A stretch of 64,000 nt of DNA, taken from positions 83,563-147,562 of the forward strand of contig CAUUHV010000002.1 of assembly GCA_963545085.1 (NCBI GenBank). The letters run 5' to 3'. The DNA is from Catonella sp963545085. GTDB taxonomy: Bacteria; Bacillota; Clostridia; Lachnospirales; Lachnospiraceae. The notes under the pieces are model-generated. The model worked only from the letters and a program-made list of their open reading frames with translations. It had not been told where the DNA came from and searched no databases. The translations under genes and the position numbers were made by a program. Within the stretch, counting starts at the first letter, position 1; the number at the start of each line of letters is the position of its first letter. Positions 26,280 to 34,614 of this stretch are shown one piece after another.

Positions 26280-27449
26280 TCATCTCTGGCCATATTTCTT
26301 AAGGACTTTATGTATTCTTTCGGTAGGACTTAAAAGCTGACTTATTGAAGAATCATGATTCAATTTATCAATTATAAGCGCTATGTATTTGCTCATGTCC
26401 GCGCTGATATAGTAAGAGCGCTTTAGAAGTTCCGGCGTTTGATAAATGAGATTTGTGGAGATAACCCTGTGTATGAGTCCGGATTCATAAGCCTCGTCAA
26501 ATTTTTCGAGTCCCTCGGTAAAAAGACCGAAGGTGCTGGCAACGAAGATACGACCGGCATTTCTCTTTTTAAGCTCTTTTGCCACATCGAGCATACTTTC
26601 TCCGGAGGCTATCATATCGTCTATAATAACCACATCCTTGCCGTCGAGCTTTCTGCCGAGGTATTCATGAGCCACAATAGGATTTTTTCCGTTTACAATC
26701 GTAGTATAATCACGCCTTTTATAAAACATTCCCACATCAAGTCCTAAAACTCCGGCAAAGTACACGGCTCTGTTCATGGCTCCTTCGTCCGGACTTATTA
26801 CCATCATATTATCGGGATTTATCTTAATGTCGGGTACGTTTTTGAGCAGAGCTTTGATAAACTGGTATGTAGGCATTACTGTATCAAAATTGTTTAAAGG
26901 AATGGCGTTCTGCACTCTCGGATCATGGGCGTCAAAGGTAATTATACTGTCAACACCCATGTGGATAAGCTCTTGCAAAGCGACGGCGCAGTCGAGGGAT
27001 TCTCTTGTAGATCTTTTATGCTGTCTGCCTTCATATAAGAAAGGCATAATGACAGTTATTCTATGGGCTTTTCCGGCACACGCCTGAATCACACGCTTTA
27101 AGTCCTGATAATGGTCATCAGGTGACATGTGGTTTTCAAAGCCGTTCATTGTATAGGTTATGCTGTAGTTGCTTACATCGACTAAAATATAAAGATCAAG
27201 CCCTCTCACGGTACTTAAAATATTACACTTTGCTTCTCCGCTTCCGAAACGCGGGCATTTCGCCTCGACAAGGTAGGAATCTTTTTGATAGCCCGAAAAA
27301 GCGATGGTGGAAGTATGCTCATTATTACGGTTATCTCTCCAGCCTACGATGTAGTCATCAACCTTGCCACCCAGAGCCGAGCAGCCCTTAAGGGCTATTA
27401 TCCCGAGCGGTCCTGTGGGGATTGTTTCGATATAATCTTCTTTTGGCAT
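26280..27449 (-). CDS. prs: Ribose-phosphate pyrophosphokinase (PRPP synthetase), long divergent form
   Basis: Makes phosphoribosyl pyrophosphate from ribose 5-phosphate and ATP for nucleotide, His and Trp synthesis. At 389 aa it is about 70 residues longer than the common ~315-aa enzyme, with an N-terminal extension and inserts. Recognisable marks are IMPFLYEGRQHKR (usual PYxxxxRQD), FDAHDPRVQNAIP (usual DLHAxQIQGFF), VISPDEGAMNRA and the PRPP loop VVIIDDMIASGES (usual DDMIDTGGT). The ribosome site AAGGAG is good. It follows dnaC by 58 bp on the same strand, so read-through is possible. Confidence 0.88.
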   Translation of the reverse strand: MPKEDYIETIPTGPLGIIALKGCSALGGKVDDYIVGWRDNRNNEHTSTIAFSGYQKDSYLVEAKCPRFGSGEAKCNILSTVRGLDLYILVDVSNYSITYTMNGFENHMSPDDHYQDLKRVIQACAGKAHRITVIMPFLYEGRQHKRSTRESLDCAVALQELIHMGVDSIITFDAHDPRVQNAIPLNNFDTVMPTYQFIKALLKNVPDIKINPDNMMVISPDEGAMNRAVYFAGVLGLDVGMFYKRRDYTTIVNGKNPIVAHEYLGRKLDGKDVVIIDDMIASGESMLDVAKELKKRNAGRIFVASTFGLFTEGLEKFDEAYESGLIHRVISTNLIYQTPELLKRSYYISADMSKYIALIIDKLNHDSSISQLLSPTERIHKVLKKYGQR

Positions 27450-27507
27450 GATGTTTTTTCTCCTTAAAACAAGTTGGGTTTATGATTAACGCGTTATGCG
27501 TATAATC

Positions 27508-28533
27508 CTAAGCAAGATCCGGTTTGCCTTTAATTTGTCTGATGTCATTTCCGGTAAGTTTTATAAGGCGATAGTTGCTTATTATTCGTGAAAAAATTCT
27601 TTCGCTGTAACTGTTCTTTATATGAAAAAGACTTAAATTGGTTGTAATTACGGTGGCTTTATTTTTAAGTATTCTCTCGTTTATACACTCATACAGTTTT
27701 GTGGAAGTGAAAGTATTTATTACCTCGGTACCTATATCGTCAAGCACCAAAAAGTCGCAGGTAAAAAGATAATCGCTATTTACATTAAGTGCTGTAACCG
27801 TATTTTCTTCCCGTCCTCCGCTTTTAAAGCTCTCTTTTTCCAAAATTTTAAAAAAGTTGTAGGCGGTTAGAAAAGCTGTGGAATATCCCACGTCGGCAAG
27901 CTCATTAGCCATACATCCGGATAAAAATGTCTTTCCGACTCCTGTATTTCCGTACATAAGAATATTTTTTTTGTCAAATTCATTAAAATTTGAAATGAAA
28001 TCCTTGCAGTATGCCAAGGCTTCCGAAGCGACTGTTCTTGAGGAAAGCCCCGTATCGGGATCAATGTCATCATTACTGTAATAATCTGTGCGAAATAGAG
28101 AAAGTCTTGCGTTTGCAGGGGGCATTATATCTATATTTCTGCTTCCTATAAGTTTTGAAACCTCATTCCCGAAGCAGATACATTTTTTTTCGTTTACAAA
28201 GCCCGTATCCTTACAAAGCGAACAGGAGTAAACTTTCTCCAAATAATCGGGCTTAAAACCGTTTACCTGTAAAAGTTTTCTTTTCTCATCGGACAGTCTT
28301 GAAATTTTCGCTTTAAAATCCGAATAGAGTTTTTTATACTCCGCTTCATCCATAAATATAGCTTTTTTCGAAAAGGCGGCGGAGAAAGAGGTTATTTCAT
28401 CTTCAATTTCTCTAAAACGAGGAATTTTTTCATATACTTCGCTCAGTCTTTCATGAAGCAGACGATTGCCCGCGGCGCGTCTGTCATCGTAGCCGCGCGT
28501 CACAGCCTCGTAGTCGGAATTGGAAAGTACCAT
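27508..28533 (-). CDS. dnaC: Helicase loader / replication ATPase DnaC (DnaI-like)
   Basis: 341-aa AAA+ ATPase that loads the replicative helicase. It has Walker A GNTGVGKTFLSG (about residue 190), Walker B FLVLDDIGTE and sensor-1 VITTNLS. Before the ATPase lies a Cys cluster (CSLCKDTGFVNEKKCICFG, about residues 100-118), as in DnaI-type zinc-binding regions. The ATG at 28533 is preferred because AAGGAG lies just before it; a first ATG at 28551 would place that site inside the gene. It is paired with dnaD upstream on the same strand, with ogt between them in the opposite direction. Confidence 0.93.
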   Translation of the reverse strand: MVLSNSDYEAVTRGYDDRRAAGNRLLHERLSEVYEKIPRFREIEDEITSFSAAFSKKAIFMDEAEYKKLYSDFKAKISRLSDEKRKLLQVNGFKPDYLEKVYSCSLCKDTGFVNEKKCICFGNEVSKLIGSRNIDIMPPANARLSLFRTDYYSNDDIDPDTGLSSRTVASEALAYCKDFISNFNEFDKKNILMYGNTGVGKTFLSGCMANELADVGYSTAFLTAYNFFKILEKESFKSGGREENTVTALNVNSDYLFTCDFLVLDDIGTEVINTFTSTKLYECINERILKNKATVITTNLSLFHIKNSYSERIFSRIISNYRLIKLTGNDIRQIKGKPDLA

Positions 28534-28583
28534 AGATATCTCCTTTTGCAATGAACATTCTGCGACTGATTAAAGCCTCAATA

Positions 28584-28612
28584 AGTATAGCAGATAATAA
28601 TAGAATTGAAAA
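28584..28612 (-). promoter_or_regulatory. Putative promoter of dnaC
   Basis: On the minus strand TTTTCA (28612-28607), a 17-nt spacer and TATACT (28589-28584). This would let dnaC be transcribed without dnaD. The rest of the 274-bp gap up to ogt shows nothing else I recognise. Confidence 0.5.
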
Positions 28613-28807
28613 CAGTCAATAAAGAATGTATGATAATAGGGACAAGAGAACGGGCATGGAGCTGCCAAATTAAGCACAAAACATACAAAATACGGTGATA
28701 AACCCTTATTAAAGCCATACATAATCTTGTAATGTTTCTTTTAAAGCGACAGCCCGCGGCTCAAACTTTTTGGCACGCAAAACTTATAAGTAATAAGGAG
28801 AACTTAC

Positions 28808-29320
28808 ATGACTTATATAAATTATTATAAATCCCCTATGGGAGAGCTTTTGCTTGAGGCGGACGAGACAGGGCTTACGGGAGTTTGGTTTGACAAAGAA
28901 AAATATTTTTCCGTTAAAAAAATAACGAATATTTCGGTAAAAGAATCGGATATATTTAAAAAAACAAAAAAATGGCTTGATATTTATTTTTCAGGTAAAG
29001 TTCCCGACATAAAAATACCGCTTCATCTTAAAGGGACGGAGTTCAGAAAAAGGGTATGGGAAATACTTCTTGACATCCCTTACGGCAAAACCGTTTCTTA
29101 CGGCATGATTGCAAAAAAGATTGCGGCGGAAACGGGAAAGAAAATGTCGGCGCAGGCGGTAGGCGGAGCCGTAGGAAGCAATGATATTGCCATAATAGTT
29201 CCGTGCCACAGGGTAATCGGGGCTGACGACAGCCTAACAGGCTATACGGGAGGACTTGATAAAAAAGTTAAGCTCCTTGAAATTGAAAAAGCCGATTTGA
29301 CTCCGATTATTTTGTATTAA
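28808..29320 (+). CDS. ogt: Methylated-DNA--protein-cysteine methyltransferase
   Basis: 170 aa, a suicide repair protein that takes alkyl groups from O6-alkylguanine onto its own cysteine. The active-site motif is IVPCHRVIG (about residue 138), preceded by the DNA-binding helix region (FRKRVWEILLDIPYGKTVSYGMIAKKI) and AVGGAVGSND. The ribosome site AAGGAG is at 28796-28801. Its last 14 bases overlap the end of dnaD on the other strand. It sits alone, opposite in direction to the primosome genes around it. Confidence 0.95.
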   Translation: MTYINYYKSPMGELLLEADETGLTGVWFDKEKYFSVKKITNISVKESDIFKKTKKWLDIYFSGKVPDIKIPLHLKGTEFRKRVWEILLDIPYGKTVSYGMIAKKIAAETGKKMSAQAVGGAVGSNDIAIIVPCHRVIGADDSLTGYTGGLDKKVKLLEIEKADLTPIILY

Positions 29321-30362
29321 GAAGTCCCTTTTCAAGCTCCTTTATATCATTTTCGCTATAGCTTCTCTGCTCAAAGGAATTAAACCTTGTAGAGGCTTGC
29401 TTTAAAGCGGAAGAACCCGATACATTTTTAGCAGCCTGTATGGAGGCGAAATGAAGTTTATCCTCTTCGGCTATTTTTTCAAGTGTTTTACAGTCTTTCT
29501 TACGCCAGCTGCCTAAGATTCCGTCCGTATATTTGAAGTCGGGACGGGCAGCCTGAATAAGCGCTCTGCCGCAGGCTTCCGTTATAACCTCGAGCGGCAT
29601 TCCGTATTCATGAACCCATTTGTTTATATATTGTCTTTCGGCTGTTCCGGGCAGGCGGTTAAGCCCGAACGCCTTCATAACGGAGATATAATTTTCGTTA
29701 TATTTAGCTGAAGCCTCTTCGGCCTGCTCTACCGTCCGTATTCCCTTATCTGCCCATGAAAGTCCGACTTTTTCTATATATTTCGCGTCAGTTTTACCTA
29801 AACCGGCACAGTATTCATAAAGATGAAGCACCAAATCGCGAGGAAAACGCATTTTCTCGTACAAGTCGCATATAAACTGTATCTCGGCAGGAGAGAGAAA
29901 TCTTTCCACGTATTTTTGGGCAACCTCTATTATAAATTTCAAATCTTCTTCATCTCCGAAAGAATCATCCGAGCCGAATACCTCATCCGAAACGGGCTTT
30001 AAGCCCGTACTTATAGCGGGAGTTTGAACGACAAAGCTTGTGACAAGGCTTGTCTTATCGTCCGACGCTTCAGGATTCAACAATTTTATTGAGAGTATAT
30101 CCGCTTTATCAGCCCTTTTTACTTCTATAAGACCTAACTTTTCCCAGTATCCTATGGCGCGCAAAATATCCTTTTCCGTATCTCCTAAAAAATCACAGGC
30201 ATTATTTACGGAAAAGCTTTTCCCGCTCTGCAGGCAATAGGTGAGATAGATATACATTTTGATATAGGCTTCTTTGGCATCAGGTAAAAAACGCTCTATA
30301 AAAGCGTTTGAAATTATAGTTATATTTATATTTTTATCTGCGCTTAATTCTATCCCGGACAT
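29307..30362 (-). CDS. dnaD: DnaD-domain primosome protein
   Basis: 351 aa. A winged-helix N-terminal part (about residues 15-90; YIYLTYCLQSGKSFSVNNACDFLG) is followed by DnaD-type C-terminal domains: residues about 140-200 (FIIEVAQKYVERFLSPAEIQFICDLYEK) and about 215-290, with YINKWVHEYGMPLEVITEAC as the characteristic YxxIxxW-like end (Y-I-N-K-W). It acts with DnaC/DnaI in replication initiation and restart. The ribosome site AAAGGGG is present. A cluster of DnaA boxes lies directly upstream. Confidence 0.9.
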   Translation of the reverse strand: MSGIELSADKNINITIISNAFIERFLPDAKEAYIKMYIYLTYCLQSGKSFSVNNACDFLGDTEKDILRAIGYWEKLGLIEVKRADKADILSIKLLNPEASDDKTSLVTSFVVQTPAISTGLKPVSDEVFGSDDSFGDEEDLKFIIEVAQKYVERFLSPAEIQFICDLYEKMRFPRDLVLHLYEYCAGLGKTDAKYIEKVGLSWADKGIRTVEQAEEASAKYNENYISVMKAFGLNRLPGTAERQYINKWVHEYGMPLEVITEACGRALIQAARPDFKYTDGILGSWRKKDCKTLEKIAEEDKLHFASIQAAKNVSGSSALKQASTRFNSFEQRSYSENDIKELEKGLLNTK

Positions 30363-30393
30363 TTTAACAACCCCTTTTATGTGATGTGAGAAG

Positions 30394-30402
30394 AGTATAT
30401 CA
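30394..30402 (-). promoter_or_regulatory. Extended -10 promoter of dnaD
   Basis: On the minus strand TGATATACT, an extended -10, 32 bp before the dnaD start. A TTGACA at 30415-30410 is too close (10 nt) to be its -35. The same TATGATATACT string precedes the flippase-like gene. Confidence 0.45.
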
Positions 30403-30458
30403 TACCGATTGTCAAATGAAAATACGAAGCGAAGGAGAGGGGGAGGTGGGATACTTCG

Positions 30459-30694
30459 TGTGGATAAAGTGGATAAAATTTAGAAACAGTATAAAATTAA
30501 GCTTTATGCATAGGGATAAAATGTTGATAAAAAGTGGAAAAGCATAAAAAAATTCCACAGACTTAAAAACTTTTTCTGTTGATAAGCCTGTGGATAGTGT
30601 TGATAAAATTACTTTAAAATATTTTCTCCGACCTTTACTATATTTCCTGCGCCCATAGTTATCAACAAATCGCCTGTCGAAAAATTGTTGATAA
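30459..30694. promoter_or_regulatory. Cluster of DnaA boxes between murC and dnaD
   Basis: One perfect box (TGTGGATAA, 30459-30467) and six one-mismatch boxes occur in 236 bp. These are TGTTGATAA at 30522, 30577, 30598 and 30686, TGTGGATAG at 30589, and the inverted TTATCAACA at 30659. Weaker copies are AGTGGATAA (30468) and TAGGGATAA (30511). The last two strong boxes lie in the 3' end of murC. Such density is well beyond chance and predicts DnaA binding, either to regulate dnaD or to titrate DnaA. Confidence 0.75.
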
Positions 30695-32012
30695 GAAAAT
30701 TTTCAATCTCTTTAAAAGTTTTAAAATAATAAGCTTCACAGCCTTTTTTTTCAAGGAGATTTTTTATGTCAAGCGAGGATATATCGCCCGGGTCAACTTC
30801 TCTTGCGGCGTATATGTCGGCGAGAACCACCATGTCCGCCTTGCTTAATACCTCGGCAAACTCGGTTAAAAAGCTTTTTGTTCTTGAGTAGAGATGAGGC
30901 TGAAAGGCTATAATAAGTCTTTTATGCTCGGTTTTTCTTGCAGCTTTTATGGTGGCGGCTATTTCGGTAGGATGATGAGCATAATCATCTACTACCGTGC
31001 AACCGCGAAATTTGCCCTTATACTGAAAACGCCTGTCCGTTCCCGTAAAATTTTTAAGAGCTTTTACGGCGGATTCAAGGGATATTATTTTGCCGGTTTC
31101 AGATAGCTCGAGAGAGGCGGCAAGGACAGCAAGAGAGTTATATACATTATGCTCGCCGGTCACAGAAAGCTCTACCCGTCCTTTATTTTCGCCTCTTATA
31201 ATCAGGTCGTAGGAAGAAAAGCCTCTGCCGTTATAACTTATGTTTACAGCACTATAGTCGGGGCATGAAGCTCCTTTCTTAAAATGCCCGTAGGTTACGG
31301 TTTTTACATTCACATCCTTTATAAGAGAGGTTAAACCCTCTATTTCCGAGTTAATTATGAGCAATCCGGTTTCGGGGAGAATGTTTATAAATTTTCTGAA
31401 AGAAGCTCTTTCCGTTTCGAAATCGCCGAAGTAGTCAAGGTGTTCAGGTTCTATATTTAAAATAATTTCCGTAGTAGGAGTGAATTTCAAAAAGCTGTCC
31501 GCGTATTCGCATGCCTCCAAGATAAAATTTTCCGACTTTCCTATTCGCATATTTCCGTTTATAGAGTGTAAAATTCCGCCTACGGAAATGGTAGGGTCAA
31601 GTCCCGCCTCAAGATAGACCTGAGAGAGCATGGAAGTGGTGGTGGTTTTTCCGTGGGTTCCCGCTACGGCGACGGCGTTTTTATAATGACTCATTATTTG
31701 TCCGAGGCAGCCCGCCCTGTCAAGCATAGGTATTCCCGCTTTTTTAACTGCAATAAATTCAGGGTTGTCATCATGGATAGCCGCGGTATATATGACAAGC
31801 TCTATATCCGAAGTTATGTTTGAGGCTTCCTGTTCATAGAAAATCTTTGCACCGAGGTTTTCAAGTCTTTCGGTTATTTCCGATTTTGTAAGATCCGAGC
31901 CGGATACCGTAAAGCCTTTATCAATAAAAAGCTCGGCAATTCCGCTCATGCTGATTCCGCCTATTCCTATAAAATGGGCATGAAGGGGTCTATTTAAATC
32001 AAGCTCATACAT
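30609..32012 (-). CDS. murC: UDP-N-acetylmuramate--L-alanine ligase
   Basis: Adds L-Ala to UDP-MurNAc with ATP hydrolysis, the first peptide step of peptidoglycan precursor synthesis. 467 aa, typical length. It has the MurC N-terminal loop HFIGIGGISMSGIAEL, the P-loop GTHGKTTTTSML, the Mur family ILEACEYADSFLKFTP and NIEPEHLDYFG, and the C-terminal VDDYAHHPTEI and FQPHLYSRTKSF. The ribosome site GAGGAAG precedes the ATG. The 324-bp gap upstream (32013-32336) carries the two promoters listed separately. Confidence 0.97.
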   Translation of the reverse strand: MYELDLNRPLHAHFIGIGGISMSGIAELFIDKGFTVSGSDLTKSEITERLENLGAKIFYEQEASNITSDIELVIYTAAIHDDNPEFIAVKKAGIPMLDRAGCLGQIMSHYKNAVAVAGTHGKTTTTSMLSQVYLEAGLDPTISVGGILHSINGNMRIGKSENFILEACEYADSFLKFTPTTEIILNIEPEHLDYFGDFETERASFRKFINILPETGLLIINSEIEGLTSLIKDVNVKTVTYGHFKKGASCPDYSAVNISYNGRGFSSYDLIIRGENKGRVELSVTGEHNVYNSLAVLAASLELSETGKIISLESAVKALKNFTGTDRRFQYKGKFRGCTVVDDYAHHPTEIAATIKAARKTEHKRLIIAFQPHLYSRTKSFLTEFAEVLSKADMVVLADIYAAREVDPGDISSLDIKNLLEKKGCEAYYFKTFKEIENFLINNFSTGDLLITMGAGNIVKVGENILK

Positions 32013-32039
32013 TTTTTCTTCCTCTTTTTATGATAGATG

Positions 32040-32076
32040 ATGTTATCATTATAACATTTTCATAGAATTTTTACAG
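32040..32076 (-). promoter_or_regulatory. Candidate murC promoter with overlapping palindrome
   Basis: On the minus strand a TATAAT at 32053-32048 with a weak -35 (CTGTAA, 17-nt spacer). The -10 sits inside the inverted repeat ATGTTAT-CATT-ATAACAT (32040-32057), which could be an operator. A second near-palindrome, TAACT-TG-AGTTA, lies about 25 bp further upstream of it. Confidence 0.4.
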
Positions 32077-32274
32077 ATGTAACTTGAGTTAACTTTCTCC
32101 GTTTTTTAATAAACATGGCTTAAACATACTGTTTATAAGCCGTATTACATAAATCCTGATTATTTACGTCATAGGTCACGGACTTATTTCTATACGGGAT
32201 ATAGCGATATAAAATGTTTTCGGTATCAACTATGGGGCATATTACAAAAGAATTCGCAAAATATTACAATCAAT

Positions 32275-32303
32275 TTGAGTCCGATATGATTTTATGGTAA
32301 AAT
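32275..32303 (+). promoter_or_regulatory. Promoter of the PPC-repeat protein gene
   Basis: TTGAGT at 32275-32280, a 17-nt spacer and TAAAAT at 32298-32303, placed 34 bp before the start codon. Confidence 0.7.
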
Positions 32304-32336
32304 AACGCCTGAATATAACAATTACGGAGGTATATT

Positions 32337-33512
32337 ATGAAAAAGCTTTTGAGTGGACTTGCATTTATGACGGTAATGTTTATGTTGTTTTTCATGGGAG
32401 GAAGGGTGACAGCCGAAGCGGCGAACGTCATAAAGGAAATAACTCCCGATACGGAGATGAATGATTCTTTGAGTGCCGGTGACCAGGTAAATATATACAA
32501 GGTGAAGGTGGATGAGAGGGGTTATCAGACTTTGGAATTCAGACCGGATTTGACGAGGACTAAAAATACTGATACGGGTATAGAGCATTTCGGTTGGAAC
32601 ATAAAGATTTATGACAGAGAGAAGAAAACAAGCTTTGAAATAAAAGAGGTTAAAGGAAATTTTAACAGTGATAAGTTTATGTTTGCGGAAGAAACGGAAA
32701 TGTTTATAGAGGTTTTTGCCAACAACTCTTATTTTTATCCGGATAATGTGAACTATACGCTTAAATTAAATACAGTAGCGTCTGATGATTATGAGGTAGA
32801 AGACAATGACTCGATAAGCAAGGCAACAGAAATTTCCCTTGAAAAGCCGCTTACGGGTAATATGACAACCTGTGATGACGAAGATTATTTTATGTATAAC
32901 TTTAATAAGGACGGGGTTATTTCAGTGAAATTTGAAATCCCGGACTTTAATGCGAAGAAAGTAAAAGACGGTTGGAATATTTCCATTTACAATAAAGACA
33001 AGAAAATGATCAGCGAATATAAGAAAGTGACAAATGACATGGAGCTTTCGGAGCTTTCTTTTAAGAAAGGGGAAACTGTTTATATCAGGGTAAAAAGTTA
33101 TTGGAACACTTCACAATTTTCTCCGGAGCTTGTAGATTATAAGCTTACACTTTCCTATGGAAACGCATCTAAATGGGAAATAGAGTATAACGATACTTTC
33201 AATACGGCTAATAAGCTTAACGGAACTAAAACGGGCTTATTTATGAACGGCGAGGATACGGATGTTTACTATTTCAGTGCCGCTAAAACTAAGAATTATA
33301 AGGTAAAGGTGGATACCGGCGACAATATGGAAAAAGAATATTCGATAGAAATATTTGTAAAAAACAAGGATAAAACGGTAATATCGGAAAGCTTCACTAC
33401 CAATAAAACTTTTACAATAAAAGCGAAAAAAGGAAATAAGGTATGGATAAAGATAAAAGCTAATTATTCTTTTAATCCTCCTGTAGGCAAATACAAGATA
33501 AGTGTTAAGTAA
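32337..33512 (+). CDS. Secreted protein with PPC-type repeats
   Basis: 391 aa with a signal peptide (about residues 1-29). Three related beta-sandwich modules of about 120 residues follow, each resembling the bacterial pre-peptidase C-terminal (PPC) domain. The second and third open with E-x-N-D-S/T (YEVEDNDSISKATEI; WEIEYNDTFNTANKL) and then D-x-D-Y/V-Y-F; the first is more divergent. There is no catalytic domain, unlike the usual case where PPC modules sit behind a protease, so it is probably a stand-alone binding or structural surface protein. The ribosome site is GGAGG at 32325-32329. Confidence 0.82.
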   Translation: MKKLLSGLAFMTVMFMLFFMGGRVTAEAANVIKEITPDTEMNDSLSAGDQVNIYKVKVDERGYQTLEFRPDLTRTKNTDTGIEHFGWNIKIYDREKKTSFEIKEVKGNFNSDKFMFAEETEMFIEVFANNSYFYPDNVNYTLKLNTVASDDYEVEDNDSISKATEISLEKPLTGNMTTCDDEDYFMYNFNKDGVISVKFEIPDFNAKKVKDGWNISIYNKDKKMISEYKKVTNDMELSELSFKKGETVYIRVKSYWNTSQFSPELVDYKLTLSYGNASKWEIEYNDTFNTANKLNGTKTGLFMNGEDTDVYYFSAAKTKNYKVKVDTGDNMEKEYSIEIFVKNKDKTVISESFTTNKTFTIKAKKGNKVWIKIKANYSFNPPVGKYKISVK

Positions 33513-33530
33513 AAGAAAGGCGGTAAATTC

Positions 33531-34043
33531 ATGGATTTTTTGGAGCTTGCGAAAGAAAGGTATTCATGCAGGAAAATGAACGAAAAATCTGTTGAGAAGG
33601 AAAAGATAGAAAAAATTTTACAGGCGGGCATCTTGGCGCCTACCGCAACAAACGCGCAGCCTTATAAAATATGGGTAGTGGAGAGCGAAGACGCGAAAAA
33701 AAGGTTGGCGGAGGCAAACCGATATATTTTCGGAGCTGAAATATTTTTCATAGTCGGCGCTAAAAAGGATGCGGCATGGGTAAGAAAATTTGACAACCAT
33801 AATTTTGCGGAAATAGACGCTTCAATAGTTGCAACACACATGATGCTTGAGATAACCGACCTCGGACTTGCAACCACATGGGTGGGACATTTTGACGAGC
33901 CTAAACTAAAAGAAGTGATGCCGGAGCTTAAAGACTATGAGCTTATAGCAATCTTTCCGGTAGGCTACCCTGCAGAGGATGCTTTGCCTAATGAAAGGCA
34001 TAATATAAGAAGAAGTATTGAAGAAGCCGTTGATTTTGTATAA
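33531..34043 (+). CDS. Nitroreductase-family FMN oxidoreductase
   Basis: 170 aa, a compact nitroreductase. FMN-binding residues are in ERYSCRKMNEKSV (Arg-Ser/Cys-x-Arg type motif), GILAPTATNAQPYKIWVV and LGLATTWVGHFDEPKLKEVM, and the family ending is FPVGYPAED. It should reduce nitro compounds, quinones or flavins with NAD(P)H; the physiological substrate is unknown. It starts 18 bp after the PPC-protein stop with AAAGGCGG before the ATG, so the two may be co-transcribed. Confidence 0.9.
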   Translation: MDFLELAKERYSCRKMNEKSVEKEKIEKILQAGILAPTATNAQPYKIWVVESEDAKKRLAEANRYIFGAEIFFIVGAKKDAAWVRKFDNHNFAEIDASIVATHMMLEITDLGLATTWVGHFDEPKLKEVMPELKDYELIAIFPVGYPAEDALPNERHNIRRSIEEAVDFV

Positions 34044-34060
34044 AAACAACACCATAAATA

Positions 34061-34118
34061 AAGAAAAAACGAGAAAAAAAGAGTTAAACAAAGAAAAAAC
34101 GAGAAAAAAAGAGTAAAC
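34061..34118. repeat. Tandem duplication of a 29-bp A-rich unit
   Basis: AAAGAAAAAACGAGAAAAAA plus GAGTTAAAC (34061-34089) is repeated with two single-base shifts at 34090-34118. It lies between the nitroreductase stop and the groES promoter. It may be a recent slippage duplication. Confidence 0.8.
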
Positions 34119-34143
34119 ATCGAATAAGAGTTAAAGGCTTGAC

Positions 34144-34172
34144 TTGCAATAAATGAGTGACGAAGGTATTAT
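34144..34172 (+). promoter_or_regulatory. Promoter of groES-groEL
   Basis: TTGCAA at 34144-34149, a 17-nt spacer and TATTAT at 34167-34172. The predicted start of transcription falls at the upstream edge of the CIRCE element. Confidence 0.65.
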
Positions 34173-34184
34173 ATGGAAAGTAAG

Positions 34185-34211
34185 TTAGCACTCAATAAAG
34201 ATGAGTGCTAA
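34185..34211 (+). promoter_or_regulatory. CIRCE operator (perfect) of groESL
   Basis: TTAGCACTC, nine bases, GAGTGCTAA: a perfect match to the CIRCE consensus. HrcA bound here represses groES-groEL until heat shock. Confidence 0.96.
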
Positions 34212-34291
34212 TAATAAAAAGATGTCACTTGTCGGAGGAGAGCGTTTGTCCTTAAACTTGAGAAGAATAGAAAATTAAAGGAGGATTTAAA

Positions 34292-34576
34292 ATGAAGTTA
34301 GTACCATTAGGTGATAGGGTAGTATTAAAGCAGATAGCAGCGGAAGAAACCACAAAATCAGGAATCATTCTTCCGGACCAGGCGCAGGAGAAACCGCAGC
34401 AGGCGGAAGTAATAGCTGTCGGACCCGGCGGAGTTATAGACGGTAAGGAAGTAACCATGCAGGTTAAAAAGGGACAGAATGTAATTTATTCAAAGTATTC
34501 GGGAACCAACGTAAAGCTTGATAATGAGGAATACATTATAGTAAAACAGTCGGATATTCTTGCGGTAGTTGAATAA
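34292..34576 (+). CDS. groES: Co-chaperonin GroES
   Basis: 94 aa, seven-subunit lid of the GroEL folding chamber. It shows KLVPLGDRVVLKQ at the start, the mobile loop TKSGIILPDQAQEKPQQAEV, VGPGG and YSKYSGTNVKLDNEEYIIVKQSDILAVVE at the end. The ribosome site AAAGGAGG precedes it. It is transcribed with groEL, 38 bp downstream, under CIRCE/HrcA control. Confidence 0.98.
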   Translation: MKLVPLGDRVVLKQIAAEETTKSGIILPDQAQEKPQQAEVIAVGPGGVIDGKEVTMQVKKGQNVIYSKYSGTNVKLDNEEYIIVKQSDILAVVE

Positions 34577-34614
34577 TCGGAAAAAATAATAATAGAACAG
34601 GAGATGGAATAATA

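Noticed and set aside
30459..30694. Chromosomal origin (oriC)
   Set aside because: DnaA boxes are present, but dnaA, dnaN, rpmH and gyrB are not adjacent and no AT-rich unwinding array beside a box row could be shown. It is kept as a DnaA-box cluster only.
34061..34118. Regulatory binding-site repeat for groESL
   Set aside because: The 29-bp duplication is low-complexity A-rich sequence upstream of the promoter; slippage is a simpler explanation.
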